The notes beneath the pieces are model-generated. The model worked only from the letters and a program-made list of their open reading frames with translations. It had not been told where the DNA came from and searched no databases. Source: UBA2330 sp049293015 (lineage in GTDB: Bacteria; Bacteroidota; Ignavibacteria; Tepidaquicellales; Tepidaquicellaceae). From it: 24,590 bases of DNA. How positions within the stretch are numbered: position 1 is the stretch's first letter; each line of letters begins with the position of its first letter. The stretch lies in contig JBATSB010000131.1 of assembly GCA_049293015.1 (NCBI GenBank), forward strand, positions 1-24,590. The letters are read 5' to 3'. Below are positions 1 to 9,649 of this stretch, in pieces. The translations under genes were made by a program, and so were the position numbers.

Positions 1-1736
<1,736 letters not shown>

Positions 1737-1777
1737 TAAAAAAAATAAATTATAACTTTAAAAATAATGGAGTAGTT

Positions 1778-3775
1778 ATGAAAAACCTAAACAATTTAAT
1801 ATTAATAATATTAGTCAGCTTTTTATTTTCAATCCCAGCAAATTCAACTCCAATAAACCAATTCATAAACTCAGTCTCACCTCCTATGAATGCAAACAGC
1901 GTAGTCAAATCATCTGACATTGTTATTTCATTCGAACAGATAATGAACGGCTCGACAATGACCTCTGCTAATGTAAAAGTCTTTGGATATCAGACAGGAC
2001 TTATGCCTGTATCATTGGATTTTAATTCAGTTGCAAATTCACTGACTATTAATCCTGTGAATGAATTTAAGAATGGTGAGATCGTCAGTGTAACAATTAC
2101 ATCTGGAATTAAAACTATTTTAAATCAGAGTATCTCGCCATTTGTATTTAAATTCAGAGCAAAAGCACTCGGAGGTACTGGTACTTTTACATTGACTTCA
2201 GAAATAAATAATACTTCATATGGAAATATCAGATCAGGGGATTTAGACGCTGACGGAGATTTAGATTTAGTGATCAATAATGGAATTTATAAAAATAATG
2301 GTAATGCATTATTTAATCTATCTTCAACTTTAAATAATCAGGGGTGGCCGGAAATTTTTGATGCTGATAATGACAATGACTTAGATATACTATTAACTTA
2401 CGATAGTACTATTTTTTATTATAAAAACGACGGTTTGGGAAACTTCAATTTATTTTCAACCTTTCCGGGAAGTGTATGGGGTTATGATGATCTTACAGGA
2501 AATGGATTTTTGGATTTTGCATATTTTATAAATGCGAGCGAAGTAAAGACTGCATTTAATAATAATGGAATTTTTAATCAGACACAATCTTATTTACTTT
2601 CTGGTCTATGTTTTACATCCGGAAATTATACAGACAACCTTTCATTTAATGATTTTAATAATGATGGTAGTATTGACATAATGTCAATCAGTGGATATGT
2701 AGGAGGAAATAGTATTACAGGATACGATTTATGCAAAAGCTTTAATCAACTTACTAATATTGGAACAGGAGATTTTACAGTTCAAACTATTTTTGATTCT
2801 TTTAATGGAGGTGGACCATATATTTTTAGTGCAGGAGATTCAAAATCATTTGACTTTGATGGAGATGGTTTTATAGATATTACTTCACCTTTTTTAAAAT
2901 TAAAAAATAATGGCAATGCAACATATTCTGATGCAGGATATTTGTTTCCATTTAGTAATTCAATAGACTTTGATGCAAATGGAGATGGATTTATAGATAT
3001 ATGTGTTAATTATTATGGTGTTTTTTCCAACTATATTAATAATGGAACCGGTGACTTCATTCCTTCTTTTATAATTGAAAATCCTTCCTGGGGATCTAAA
3101 GCAGCATCCGGAGATTTTGACAATGACGGGGATATAGACATGGCAATTATTTATTATGGGGACACTAAGGTTTTAATCCTTCTCAACGGCGATTCACCTT
3201 TACCTGTCGACCTTTCTTCATTTACATCAAGCATAAATCTGAATTCAGTAAAACTTATCTGGACTACTTCGCAGGAGCAGAATAATTCAGGCTTTGAAAT
3301 ACAGAGAGTTGATAATTCAAATGAAGTTCAGGAAGTATGGAAAAAGATTGAATTTATAAACGGCTCAGGGAATTCTAATGAGGAAAAAAATTATAGCTAT
3401 GACGACAAAAATCTTGCATCAGGAAAATATAAATACAGACTTAAGCAGATCGACTTCAATGGTAATTTTGAATATCATGAACTTACAAATGAAGTAATTA
3501 TCGGAATTCCCGAAACATCTGAACTTCTCCAAAACTATCCAAACCCATTCAATCCTGTTACAAATATATCATACAGACTTTCTGAAAATGGCTTTGTGAA
3601 TTTGAGAGTATTTGATAATTCAGGCAGAGAAGTAAAGACACTTGTGAATGAATTCAAGCAGGCAGGTTATTACACTGACATTTTCAACGGCAGTGATCTT
3701 GCAAGCGGAGTTTATTTTTATAAATTGAGTTTTGGAGATTTTGTTCAGACGAAGAAGTTATCGTTGGTGAAGTAA
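1778..3775 (+). CDS. Secreted FG-GAP/VCBS-repeat protein with Ig-like domain and T9SS sorting domain
   Basis: A 665-residue exported surface protein. Residues 1-23 are a signal peptide (KNLNNLILIILVSFLFSIPANS). Residues 30-128 resemble the SbsA-type bacterial Ig-like domain (SVSPPMNANSV, ISFEQIMNGSTM). Residues 140-475 contain at least six calcium-binding FG-GAP/VCBS loops such as DLDADGDLDLV, DADNDNDLDIL, DFDGDGFIDI and DFDNDGDIDMA, expected to fold as a beta-propeller. A fibronectin-III-like domain (LPVDLSSFTSS...NNSGFEIQRV) precedes residues 581-665, a type A T9SS C-terminal domain (NYPNPFNPVT...SGVYFYKLSFG...KKLSLVK) that directs transport across the outer membrane and surface attachment. 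The start is supported by GGAG at 1769-1772, five bases before ATG. Ligand and function are unknown; adhesion or polymer binding is an inference. Confidence 0.9.
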   Translation: MKNLNNLILIILVSFLFSIPANSTPINQFINSVSPPMNANSVVKSSDIVISFEQIMNGSTMTSANVKVFGYQTGLMPVSLDFNSVANSLTINPVNEFKNGEIVSVTITSGIKTILNQSISPFVFKFRAKALGGTGTFTLTSEINNTSYGNIRSGDLDADGDLDLVINNGIYKNNGNALFNLSSTLNNQGWPEIFDADNDNDLDILLTYDSTIFYYKNDGLGNFNLFSTFPGSVWGYDDLTGNGFLDFAYFINASEVKTAFNNNGIFNQTQSYLLSGLCFTSGNYTDNLSFNDFNNDGSIDIMSISGYVGGNSITGYDLCKSFNQLTNIGTGDFTVQTIFDSFNGGGPYIFSAGDSKSFDFDGDGFIDITSPFLKLKNNGNATYSDAGYLFPFSNSIDFDANGDGFIDICVNYYGVFSNYINNGTGDFIPSFIIENPSWGSKAASGDFDNDGDIDMAIIYYGDTKVLILLNGDSPLPVDLSSFTSSINLNSVKLIWTTSQEQNNSGFEIQRVDNSNEVQEVWKKIEFINGSGNSNEEKNYSYDDKNLASGKYKYRLKQIDFNGNFEYHELTNEVIIGIPETSELLQNYPNPFNPVTNISYRLSENGFVNLRVFDNSGREVKTLVNEFKQAGYYTDIFNGSDLASGVYFYKLSFGDFVQTKKLSLVK

Positions 3776-3786
3776 ATAGTTCTTAC

Positions 3787-3818
3787 CCGCAGAGTCCGAA
3801 GAGCGCGAGACTCTGCGG
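3787..3818 (+). repeat. 32-bp palindromic repeat, copy 1
   Basis: Perfect 10-bp arms CCGCAGAGTC (3787-3796) and GACTCTGCGG (3809-3818) enclose a 12-base GC-rich loop. A near-identical element lies at 9598-9629 in inverse orientation, matching in 29 of 32 positions when reverse-complemented. Both copies sit just behind a gene's stop codon and read the same way relative to that gene. No T-tract follows the arm here, so it is not a textbook intrinsic terminator. It is best described as a REP-like dispersed intergenic repeat that could act on mRNA 3' ends. Confidence 0.85.
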
Positions 3819-4000
3819 AGACGAAAATATTTTAAATTTTATTCTAATTAGATTCACATTTTTAACTCCCGGTATGACAATTAGAAAATAAATATTTTTA
3901 TTGTTTGTTATTAACTATTCAAAATATTACTTTTACTAAACCAAATTTTAGTTTACCCGTAAGCAGATAAAAATTTTCCATAAAAAATTAATTTAAGAAA

Positions 4001-4495
4001 ATGAACCAAATAAGAAAATTATCCAAATTACAGATCGGTATTTTTTCGCTATTGATTGTTATAATCGGTGTTCTTGGATATTTGTATTATGACTCATATA
4101 AGACAAATATTAAAGATAGCCTGGTTTTAAAAGATGTCAAAGCAGAAAATCTTGATCTGTCACAGGATGTGGATATTGTAAAAGAAAAGTATGACAGACT
4201 TCAGAAAGAAGTAGATGTTTTGAAAGGCAAAGTAAAGAAAGTAACTTACAGGAAGAAATATACAAAACGAAAGAGCAGGCTTTCATCAGCCGGAAAAAAG
4301 TACAGCAAGAAAAAAACCAGTTACAAACAGCTTTATTATAACCTGAAGAAGAAATGTTCAACAAATAAATACAGCAAGAAAAAATACAGTTCTAAAAAAT
4401 ATAGTAAAAAAAAGTCATCATATAAAAGATCAAAGACAAGTACAAAAAAGTATAACACTACATATAAACCATATACAAATTTCAGGAACCGTTAA
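4001..4495 (+). CDS. Membrane-anchored protein with coiled coil and extremely basic Lys/Ser/Tyr tail
   Basis: This 164-residue protein is not a family I recognise. Residues 1-11 are basic, residues 12-30 (IGIFSLLIVIIGVLGYLYY) form a transmembrane anchor, and residues 38-80 have the charged/hydrophobic alternation of a short coiled coil. Residues 81-164 contain 27 Lys and 6 Arg and no Asp or Glu, rich in Ser and Tyr, with KYSKKK repeated three times and a single Cys at 119. Such a tail could bind nucleic acid, anionic cell-wall polymer or lipopolysaccharide; the side of the membrane it lies on is not certain, though a short N-in anchor would put it outside the cytoplasm. No clear Shine-Dalgarno precedes the ATG. 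It is transcribed alone, facing the phosphatase gene across a terminator hairpin. Confidence 0.75.
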   Translation: MNQIRKLSKLQIGIFSLLIVIIGVLGYLYYDSYKTNIKDSLVLKDVKAENLDLSQDVDIVKEKYDRLQKEVDVLKGKVKKVTYRKKYTKRKSRLSSAGKKYSKKKTSYKQLYYNLKKKCSTNKYSKKKYSSKKYSKKKSSYKRSKTSTKKYNTTYKPYTNFRNR

Positions 4496-4516
4496 AATAA
4501 TTTTAAGATAATTATT

Positions 4517-4550
4517 GAGCATAAGGGAAATTTCTTTTATGCTCATTTTT
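4517..4550 (+). terminator. Intrinsic terminator behind the basic-tail protein gene
   Basis: Arms GAGCATAA (4517-4524) and TTATGCTC (4537-4544) form an 8-bp stem with a 12-base loop, followed by ATTTTT at 4545-4550. It lies 21 bp after the stop of the upstream plus-strand gene and immediately before the end of the convergent minus-strand gene, so it may serve both, but the U-tract is only convincing in the plus direction. Confidence 0.7.
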
Positions 4551-4551
4551 A

Positions 4552-5838
4552 CTATAGAACTTTTATCACCCCGCATGTAATATCGTCACTTTGATCAGCA
4601 TCACCGGCAAACTTATCAATTTCGTTTAGAAGGTCCTTCAAAATAAAATCCGCACTATTTTTGAGATTTCTCCTAATAAGTTTTTCAAGCCTTTCGTCTC
4701 CGAACTGATTCAGTTCAGAATCCATCGCTTCATTCACACCGTCTGTAAAAAAGAATACAACATTTCCCGTATCAAGAGAAACTGATTCTGAATTATATTC
4801 CAGATCAAAACTTCCAAGAAATAATCCCCCTGTTTTCAATTCAGATAATTCTCCTTTTGAATCAAATACATAAGTAACATTATGTCCGGCATTAACACTT
4901 TCAAGAGTTTTTGCAGAATGATCGTACAGCCCAAACCAGGCAGTAGCAAATTTTTCTGCAGTAGTCGACTGTAATAATATTCTGTTAAGACAATTCACAA
5001 AGTCTTTTAACTCAAACTTATCTTCATTCTGGTCAAAATAAGTGATCACCGCAGAATAGATCGTTGAAACGATCAATGCCGCTGAAATACTCTTCCCCGT
5101 AACATCAGCAATAATAAACAAAGTCTTATCCTCAGATATCTCAAAAACATTATAATAATCTCCGCCAATCTCTTTTGCGGGTATTAGTTTTGCAGCTATG
5201 TCAAGATCTTTAAACTCAGGTAGTTTTACAGGAAGCAGATTTTGCTGAATTTCTCTCGCAGTTTTCAGTTCACGATTCAAAGCTTCCTGCTCGATCTGAA
5301 TTTCCAGTAGTTTTGCATTTTCTATAGCAACTGCGCATTGTGAAGCTAGTATTTTAAAAAGCATAAGATCTCTTTCGGAAAAATAATCTTCATTCCTTTT
5401 ATTAATTACCTGTATTACACCTACAAGTTTTTCCTTATGAATCATAGGAACGCAGATCATCGATCTGGTAATAAAATTATTTTTTTTATCAGACTCAGGA
5501 TTAAATCTTTCATCTTTATAACAGTCGTCAATCAAAAGAGGCTCTCGTTTCTGTGCAACCCATCCGGCAATCCCCTCCCCCATTTTACATATGATCTTTT
5601 TTACCTCACTGCTTTTCTCACCTGTTGCTACCTCAAAGAAAAGAATATTCTCTTCTTCATTATAAATGAGAAGAGAGCTTGCTTCTGCGTTCATCAATGT
5701 TTTACAGCTTTCCATAATTTCACTCAAAAGTAAATCAAGAGGTTTGATCTCTGAAATACTCTGTGTGATCTTATTTAGATATTTCATTTCTTTAACAAGT
5801 AGATCTATTTCTGTGGATTCGGAAGTTTTGTTTTTCAT
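4552..5838 (-). CDS. GAF-domain SpoIIE/RsbU-type PP2C serine phosphatase
   Basis: A 428-residue cytoplasmic signalling enzyme. Residues 25-178 form a GAF sensor domain (CKTLMNAEASSLLIYN, GEGIAGWVA, ICVPM, GVIQVINK), which usually binds a small ligand. A helical linker, ELKTAREIQQNLLP (190-203), leads to a SpoIIE-type PP2C domain, residues 210-428, with the metal-binding pattern EIGGDYY (D227), DVTGKS (D245), FTDGVNEA (D366) and DDIT (418-421). All expected metal ligands are present, so it should dephosphorylate a Ser/Thr-phosphorylated protein, typically an anti-sigma-factor antagonist in a partner-switching pathway. No partner (STAS protein or RsbW-like kinase) is encoded nearby. It is divergent from the potassium-channel gene across 106 bp, which must hold both promoters. 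Confidence 0.93.
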   Translation of the reverse strand: MKNKTSESTEIDLLVKEMKYLNKITQSISEIKPLDLLLSEIMESCKTLMNAEASSLLIYNEEENILFFEVATGEKSSEVKKIICKMGEGIAGWVAQKREPLLIDDCYKDERFNPESDKKNNFITRSMICVPMIHKEKLVGVIQVINKRNEDYFSERDLMLFKILASQCAVAIENAKLLEIQIEQEALNRELKTAREIQQNLLPVKLPEFKDLDIAAKLIPAKEIGGDYYNVFEISEDKTLFIIADVTGKSISAALIVSTIYSAVITYFDQNEDKFELKDFVNCLNRILLQSTTAEKFATAWFGLYDHSAKTLESVNAGHNVTYVFDSKGELSELKTGGLFLGSFDLEYNSESVSLDTGNVVFFFTDGVNEAMDSELNQFGDERLEKLIRRNLKNSADFILKDLLNEIDKFAGDADQSDDITCGVIKVL

Positions 5839-5944
5839 ATGAAAAAAATTTATCTAAAATAGAAAATGGATATTATTATTGATATTCAAATTTCAATTTA
5901 AAATAGACAATAAGATTTATAAATTTAGCTAAATCAATTTATCA

Positions 5945-6361
5945 TTGAGCAGAAGACTTTTTCAGACAGCAATTGGGTTATTGTTAATACTAATGACGGG
6001 TACATTCGGATACTGGTATTTAACAGGAATGAAGTATCCTATGTTTGATTGTTTTTATTTAACAGTCATCACAATTACAACAATTGGTTACAGTGAGGTA
6101 ATAGACCAGGCACACTATCCAAACGCAAGAGTACTTACAGTTTTTTTAGCCTTTGCAGGTATAGGTCTGTTAACTTATTTTGTAACATCTATTTCAGCAA
6201 TTGTAGTAGAAGGACAATTAAAAGAATCTTATAAAAAACGAAAAATGGAAAGTTTATTAAAAAAAAATAGAAAATCATTATATTATATGCGGCATTGGGA
6301 GGCATTCTGTTCATCTTATGGAAGAGTTGACACAAACCCAAAGAGACAGTGTGTTCATTGA
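5945..6361 (+). CDS. Two-TM potassium channel, N-terminal part (frameshifted before RCK domain)
   Basis: This is the pore part of an MthK/Kch-type channel. TM1 is at about residues 7-26 (AIGLLLILMTGTFGYWYL), followed by a pore helix and selectivity filter TTIGYSE at 45-51 (a variant of TxGYGD) and TM2 at about 63-84. The frame stays meaningful through MESLLKK and then runs into about 30 unrelated residues before TGA. At the A9 run (6259-6267), the reading frame one base forward continues as KIENHYIICGIGRHSVHLMEELTQ, exactly the expected start of a TrkA_N/RCK Rossmann domain. The start is TTG, since a TAA lies five codons upstream in frame and no ATG is available; no Shine-Dalgarno is visible. 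Confidence 0.75.
   Translation: MSRRLFQTAIGLLLILMTGTFGYWYLTGMKYPMFDCFYLTVITITTIGYSEVIDQAHYPNARVLTVFLAFAGIGLLTYFVTSISAIVVEGQLKESYKKRKMESLLKKNRKSLYYMRHWEAFCSSYGRVDTNPKRQCVH
6259..6267 (+). other. A9 homopolymer at the channel frameshift junction
   Basis: Nine consecutive A bases interrupt an otherwise continuous channel-RCK reading frame. With eight A's the two parts would join without a break as ...LLKKIENHYIICGIG. Either the gene is mutated, the consensus has a one-base homopolymer error, or RNA polymerase slippage on A9 makes a fraction of full-length message. The sequence alone cannot separate these. Confidence 0.8.
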
Positions 6362-6944
6362 TCTGGATCCTGAGATTATTAAAAAGACTTCTCTGAATTA
6401 TCCAAAGGAAATAATTGTAGAAGGTGATGCTACAAATGACGATACTCTCATTAAAAGCGGGATCATGAATGCCAGAGGTCTATTTGCAACTACAACTGAC
6501 GACAATTTAAATCTGGTTGTTTGTCTTTCAGCCAGAAGACTCAATCCGGAATTATTGATAGTTGCATTGTGTAATAATCATTCTAATCTTGATAAACTTA
6601 AATTGGCAGGTGCCGACAAAGTTGTTTCTACTTATTACATCAGCGGTGTGCGCATGGCTTCAGAAATGTTCAGACCGGTTGTTGCACAAGTACTTGATGA
6701 GATGATGAAAGGGAAAAGTAAATTTTTGAGAATAGAACAGGTTGATATAAATGAAAGCTATTTCGGAAAAAGAATTCGTGATCTAAAGATCCGTGAATTT
6801 AAAAATACCTTATTAATAGCTTTAAAAAACGGAGATGAGATACAATTCAATCCGGATTCTGAATTGATCATTAATAATGGTGATACACTTATAGTAATGA
6901 CCACTCCTCAGGAAAGGATCAAACTTGAGAATCTGTCAAAATAA
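6318..6944 (+). CDS. Potassium channel C-terminal part: RCK (TrkA_N + TrkA_C) domain
   Basis: The meaningful frame really begins at the A9 run near 6261 and is here given from its first ATG. It supplies the regulatory cytoplasmic half of the channel: a Rossmann-fold TrkA_N domain (VFIDLDPEI, VEGDATNDDTLIKSGI, ALCNNHSNLDKLKLAGADKVVS) that normally binds NAD or another ligand, then a TrkA_C domain (LRIEQVDINESYFGKRIRDL...INNGDTLIVMTTPQER). The first Rossmann strand and its glycine motif CGIGRH lie upstream of this ATG, so the fragment on its own would be an incomplete domain. It should work only when joined to the pore segment at 5945. The gene is convergent with the GH9 gene, and no strong terminator is visible between them. 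Confidence 0.8.
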   Translation: MEELTQTQRDSVFIDLDPEIIKKTSLNYPKEIIVEGDATNDDTLIKSGIMNARGLFATTTDDNLNLVVCLSARRLNPELLIVALCNNHSNLDKLKLAGADKVVSTYYISGVRMASEMFRPVVAQVLDEMMKGKSKFLRIEQVDINESYFGKRIRDLKIREFKNTLLIALKNGDEIQFNPDSELIINNGDTLIVMTTPQERIKLENLSK

Positions 6945-7014
6945 CTATATTAATTTTTTTAAGAACAAAATTTATTGATCTTCATATTTAACTGAATTTT
7001 GAATAAAAATATTC

Positions 7015-9462
7015 TTAAGGTTTTAATACTGTTATAAAATTAGCAGCATTATTGTCAACAAATACAACATCTCCTATATCTACAATTCCGTCACCGTTCA
7101 GGTCTGTAATAACATTTCCTGAAATAAAAGCATAAGCATCATTCTCTGTAATACTTCCGTCGGACACATCAATAGCACCATCCTGATCAATATCTCCGCT
7201 GTAGACTGCAAATCTGTCCGGAGCATTACTAATCTGTATCAGATTATTTCCGAAAGCTTTTGAAGAACTGTTTGTAAGATCAAAACTTACTGATGTACCT
7301 GAACTAAGAAGCTGTGGCGTATTGCTCCATGTTTCGATCGAGTTTCTATGGATGCTGACAAAATAAAATGAACCTGACAGCAAATTATTGAAATTAAAAC
7401 TACCTGTAAAAGAAACCGAATCAATTATTGAAATTGCCGAATCGCTTTTTAGATAAGGAGAAGTTCCGTATCGAAGAATTAACTTTACAGTATCACGAAG
7501 ATTGAGTTTATTATTTATCTGAGAATACAATCCCTGTACTATCACTTTCAGATCAACAGTTGCCGGTGACTCAATAAATGCCGAAAGATTATGTACATAA
7601 GCAGCTTGAGTATAAATACCGGGTTCGGTAATTGTCCATGAATTCTGAGGCCAGCTTGTATTCCAGTCTCTGTATGATTTCTGTATCGGCTGTGAAAGTG
7701 GCGGTGTAACAAGAGAAGTATTACATAGAGCATTACTGCCGCCGCAACCAGAAGGACAACAGTAATCAAGCGCATAGCTGGGATTTACACCTCCCGGTAC
7801 AAAACCCGGCGGAGGTCCGTAAACAGAAGTGCCGACTCTGTCCCACAAAGCACTGCCGTCTTCAAACCATGCATGATAAATTTCATTTATGGAATTTTCT
7901 GCACCGCTGCTAATCATGTTTGTCATATAGCAGAATGCAGTCGGATTTACTCCGTGGAAATAATTTACAAATCCTAAAGCTGCATTTTTATAATCAGTAT
8001 TACTCAGCGTATCTAATTTATATGTGATCATATTTTTAAACATAACCCCCTGTCGGCCTTTTGTTGTATTGCTGCCCCATGTATAATTCTGATTTGAAAT
8101 GTATGCTCTGTAAGCATCTGTCTTATTCAGATATGCCGGCAGGTTATCGGCATTGTTTGTCTTCATGGAATTTTTATAAACACTTTTGACAGTATTCGCA
8201 ATTGAAGCAGACACTCCGCTAAGTGAAGAAAAATACAGCAGCATATTCTGTGCACCGCATTCAAACGGATATGCATAGCTCCATTGCAGCATATGTATCT
8301 GTGTGTAATTACTTTCGACAAAAGTTTTGTAAACAGAATTTCCTGTGAGATGATATAAAAAAACTGCAGCAGACATCTTTCTGACAAGTCTTTCATAAGA
8401 GTCCACTTCCTGTTCACCGGCTCCTATCACACCTGAATTATAAAAAGTAATATTAGGATTTGCGACTCCCCAGTTCCAGGCGTTTACAGCTGCATTCATC
8501 AATGTATTTGCAAATGCAGTCTGACCGATATTTTCAAACTGAATTGCTGCCAGTGCAAAAATGGAAGCCGCGCTGAATGTAGCAGAAGTATTTGCCGGAC
8601 CGTAAATTCGATGAGCAATATCTGCAGACGGCGGACTTGTCGACATAGTATTATTTACACCTACTATTGAAAGTACTGATCCATTTAAATTCTGCATCTT
8701 AAGCAGCCAGTCGAGTTCATATTTTATTTCATCAAGAATGTCAGGAATTCCATTTCCCGATTCGGGAATATTAAAATCATCTCCCCAAATTTCAGGATTC
8801 TCTTTATATGCAAGCAGCAGATCCGTCACTGCTTCAAAAGTAAAGTTCACATATTTATTATAATCCCCTGCATCATGCCATCCGCCTGACAGATCTTTTG
8901 AAGTTGAGACATTAGTATTATTGTAAAGACGGCAGTCAGTATCCTGAAGTGTTCCTTTGTGACATTGAGTATCAGTCCAGCCTGTTTGTGCATAAGGTGC
9001 TGACTTTGGAACTCCACAGCGCTGATAATAAAAAACCCGCATAGCTTGTTTTAAAACTTCATTATAAACTCCCGGATTTATTTCGATTCTATATGAAGCA
9101 GCATTATTAACAGAATCATAAACATAATAGGAACCAGGCGAAGTAACATTTGAAAAATCAAACCACCATACTTTGTCACCGCTCTGGAGATGGGTAGATC
9201 CGCTGTACATTTGAATTATCGCTGCTGAATACACAACTACATCGTCTTCCCATTTTCTCAACTGATAATTACTTCCGGGTGTAAATGGATCGATATTATT
9301 ATAACCTGTTACGGGATTGCTGATCACGGCAATTTTTTTATCGCCAGGTCTGTAACCAAACTGATCTGTTTTAATGTGTTCGTTATGACCGGAAGGAATT
9401 GCGAAAGTGATATTACAAATGATTGTAAAAAATAAACTGAAAAGAGTAATATTTTTTTTCAT
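7015..9462 (-). CDS. Secreted GH9 endoglucanase with C-terminal dockerin-like module
   Basis: An 815-residue exported cellulase hydrolysing beta-1,4-glucan. Residues 1-21 are a signal peptide ending at TFA. Residues 28-130 are the CelD_N Ig-like domain common before GH9 catalytic domains (IKTDQFGYRPGDKKIAVI). The catalytic domain spans about 135-632, with HDAGD at 196-200 (D197 and D200, the water-activating aspartates) and E613 in WTITEPGIYTQAAYV as catalytic acid, so the inverting mechanism should be intact. A cysteine-rich insert lies at 568-580. Residues 636-815 form the module shared with the first gene of the window, ending in two calcium loops, DIDQDGAIDVSD and DLNGDGIVDIGD, and in ...VLKP. 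There is no T9SS NYPNPFNP domain and no carbohydrate-binding module I can name. The gene stands alone; no cohesin or other glycosidase lies beside it. Confidence 0.93.
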   Translation of the reverse strand: MKKNITLFSLFFTIICNITFAIPSGHNEHIKTDQFGYRPGDKKIAVISNPVTGYNNIDPFTPGSNYQLRKWEDDVVVYSAAIIQMYSGSTHLQSGDKVWWFDFSNVTSPGSYYVYDSVNNAASYRIEINPGVYNEVLKQAMRVFYYQRCGVPKSAPYAQTGWTDTQCHKGTLQDTDCRLYNNTNVSTSKDLSGGWHDAGDYNKYVNFTFEAVTDLLLAYKENPEIWGDDFNIPESGNGIPDILDEIKYELDWLLKMQNLNGSVLSIVGVNNTMSTSPPSADIAHRIYGPANTSATFSAASIFALAAIQFENIGQTAFANTLMNAAVNAWNWGVANPNITFYNSGVIGAGEQEVDSYERLVRKMSAAVFLYHLTGNSVYKTFVESNYTQIHMLQWSYAYPFECGAQNMLLYFSSLSGVSASIANTVKSVYKNSMKTNNADNLPAYLNKTDAYRAYISNQNYTWGSNTTKGRQGVMFKNMITYKLDTLSNTDYKNAALGFVNYFHGVNPTAFCYMTNMISSGAENSINEIYHAWFEDGSALWDRVGTSVYGPPPGFVPGGVNPSYALDYCCPSGCGGSNALCNTSLVTPPLSQPIQKSYRDWNTSWPQNSWTITEPGIYTQAAYVHNLSAFIESPATVDLKVIVQGLYSQINNKLNLRDTVKLILRYGTSPYLKSDSAISIIDSVSFTGSFNFNNLLSGSFYFVSIHRNSIETWSNTPQLLSSGTSVSFDLTNSSSKAFGNNLIQISNAPDRFAVYSGDIDQDGAIDVSDGSITENDAYAFISGNVITDLNGDGIVDIGDVVFVDNNAANFITVLKP

Positions 9463-9560
9463 AAAGGTTTTTAATTTTATATCTCAGGAATAATTTTAAT
9501 GATACTTATAAATAAATATATTGCCAATGAAGTTTCAAAAAAAATAAATATAAATTAATA

Positions 9561-9589
9561 CTGCATCTACTCAAGTTTCTTCTGGAATC
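9561..9589 (-). pseudogene. Duplicated 3' tail of the downstream ABC permease gene
   Basis: Read on the minus strand, this stretch encodes NKRFQKKLE-stop, while the intact permease ends SNRFQKKLE-stop 83 bp away. The 15 bases CTGCATCTACTCAAG are identical at 9561-9575 and 9644-9658, and the remaining tail codons differ mostly at synonymous positions. It is therefore a relic of a coding 3' end, either from a duplication around the palindromic repeat or from a lost paralogous permease. Confidence 0.6.
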
Positions 9590-9629
9590 TTTTGTTCCAG
9601 CAGAGTCACGTGCTCTTCGGACTCTGCGG
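9582..9629 (-). repeat. 32-bp palindromic repeat, copy 2, with adjoining hairpin
   Basis: Bases 9598-9629 match the element at 3787-3818 (reverse-complemented) in 29 of 32 positions; GCAGAGTC (9600-9607) pairs with GACTCTGC (9620-9627). Directly attached is a second dyad, CTGGAA (9582-9587) with TTCCAG (9595-9600). The element lies between the duplicated and the functional permease gene ends, in the same orientation relative to its upstream gene as copy 1. No U-tract follows, so a terminator role is unproven. Confidence 0.8.
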
Positions 9630-9649
9630 ATAATGAAGTAAATCTGCAT

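Noticed and set aside
3787..3818. Intrinsic terminator of the VCBS-protein gene
   Set aside because: The stem is strong, but the bases after it are AGACGAAAAT with no run of T, and the same element recurs elsewhere, so it was described as a dispersed repeat.
7015..9462. Cellulosome or polysaccharide utilisation locus
   Set aside because: Only one glycoside hydrolase is present; there is no SusC/SusD pair, cohesin, scaffoldin or sugar transporter near it.
9598..9629. Target-site-duplicated insertion sequence or MITE
   Set aside because: No transposase, no terminal repeats beyond the hairpin itself, and the flanking repeat is a diverged gene tail rather than a short exact target duplication, so insertion remains only one hypothesis.
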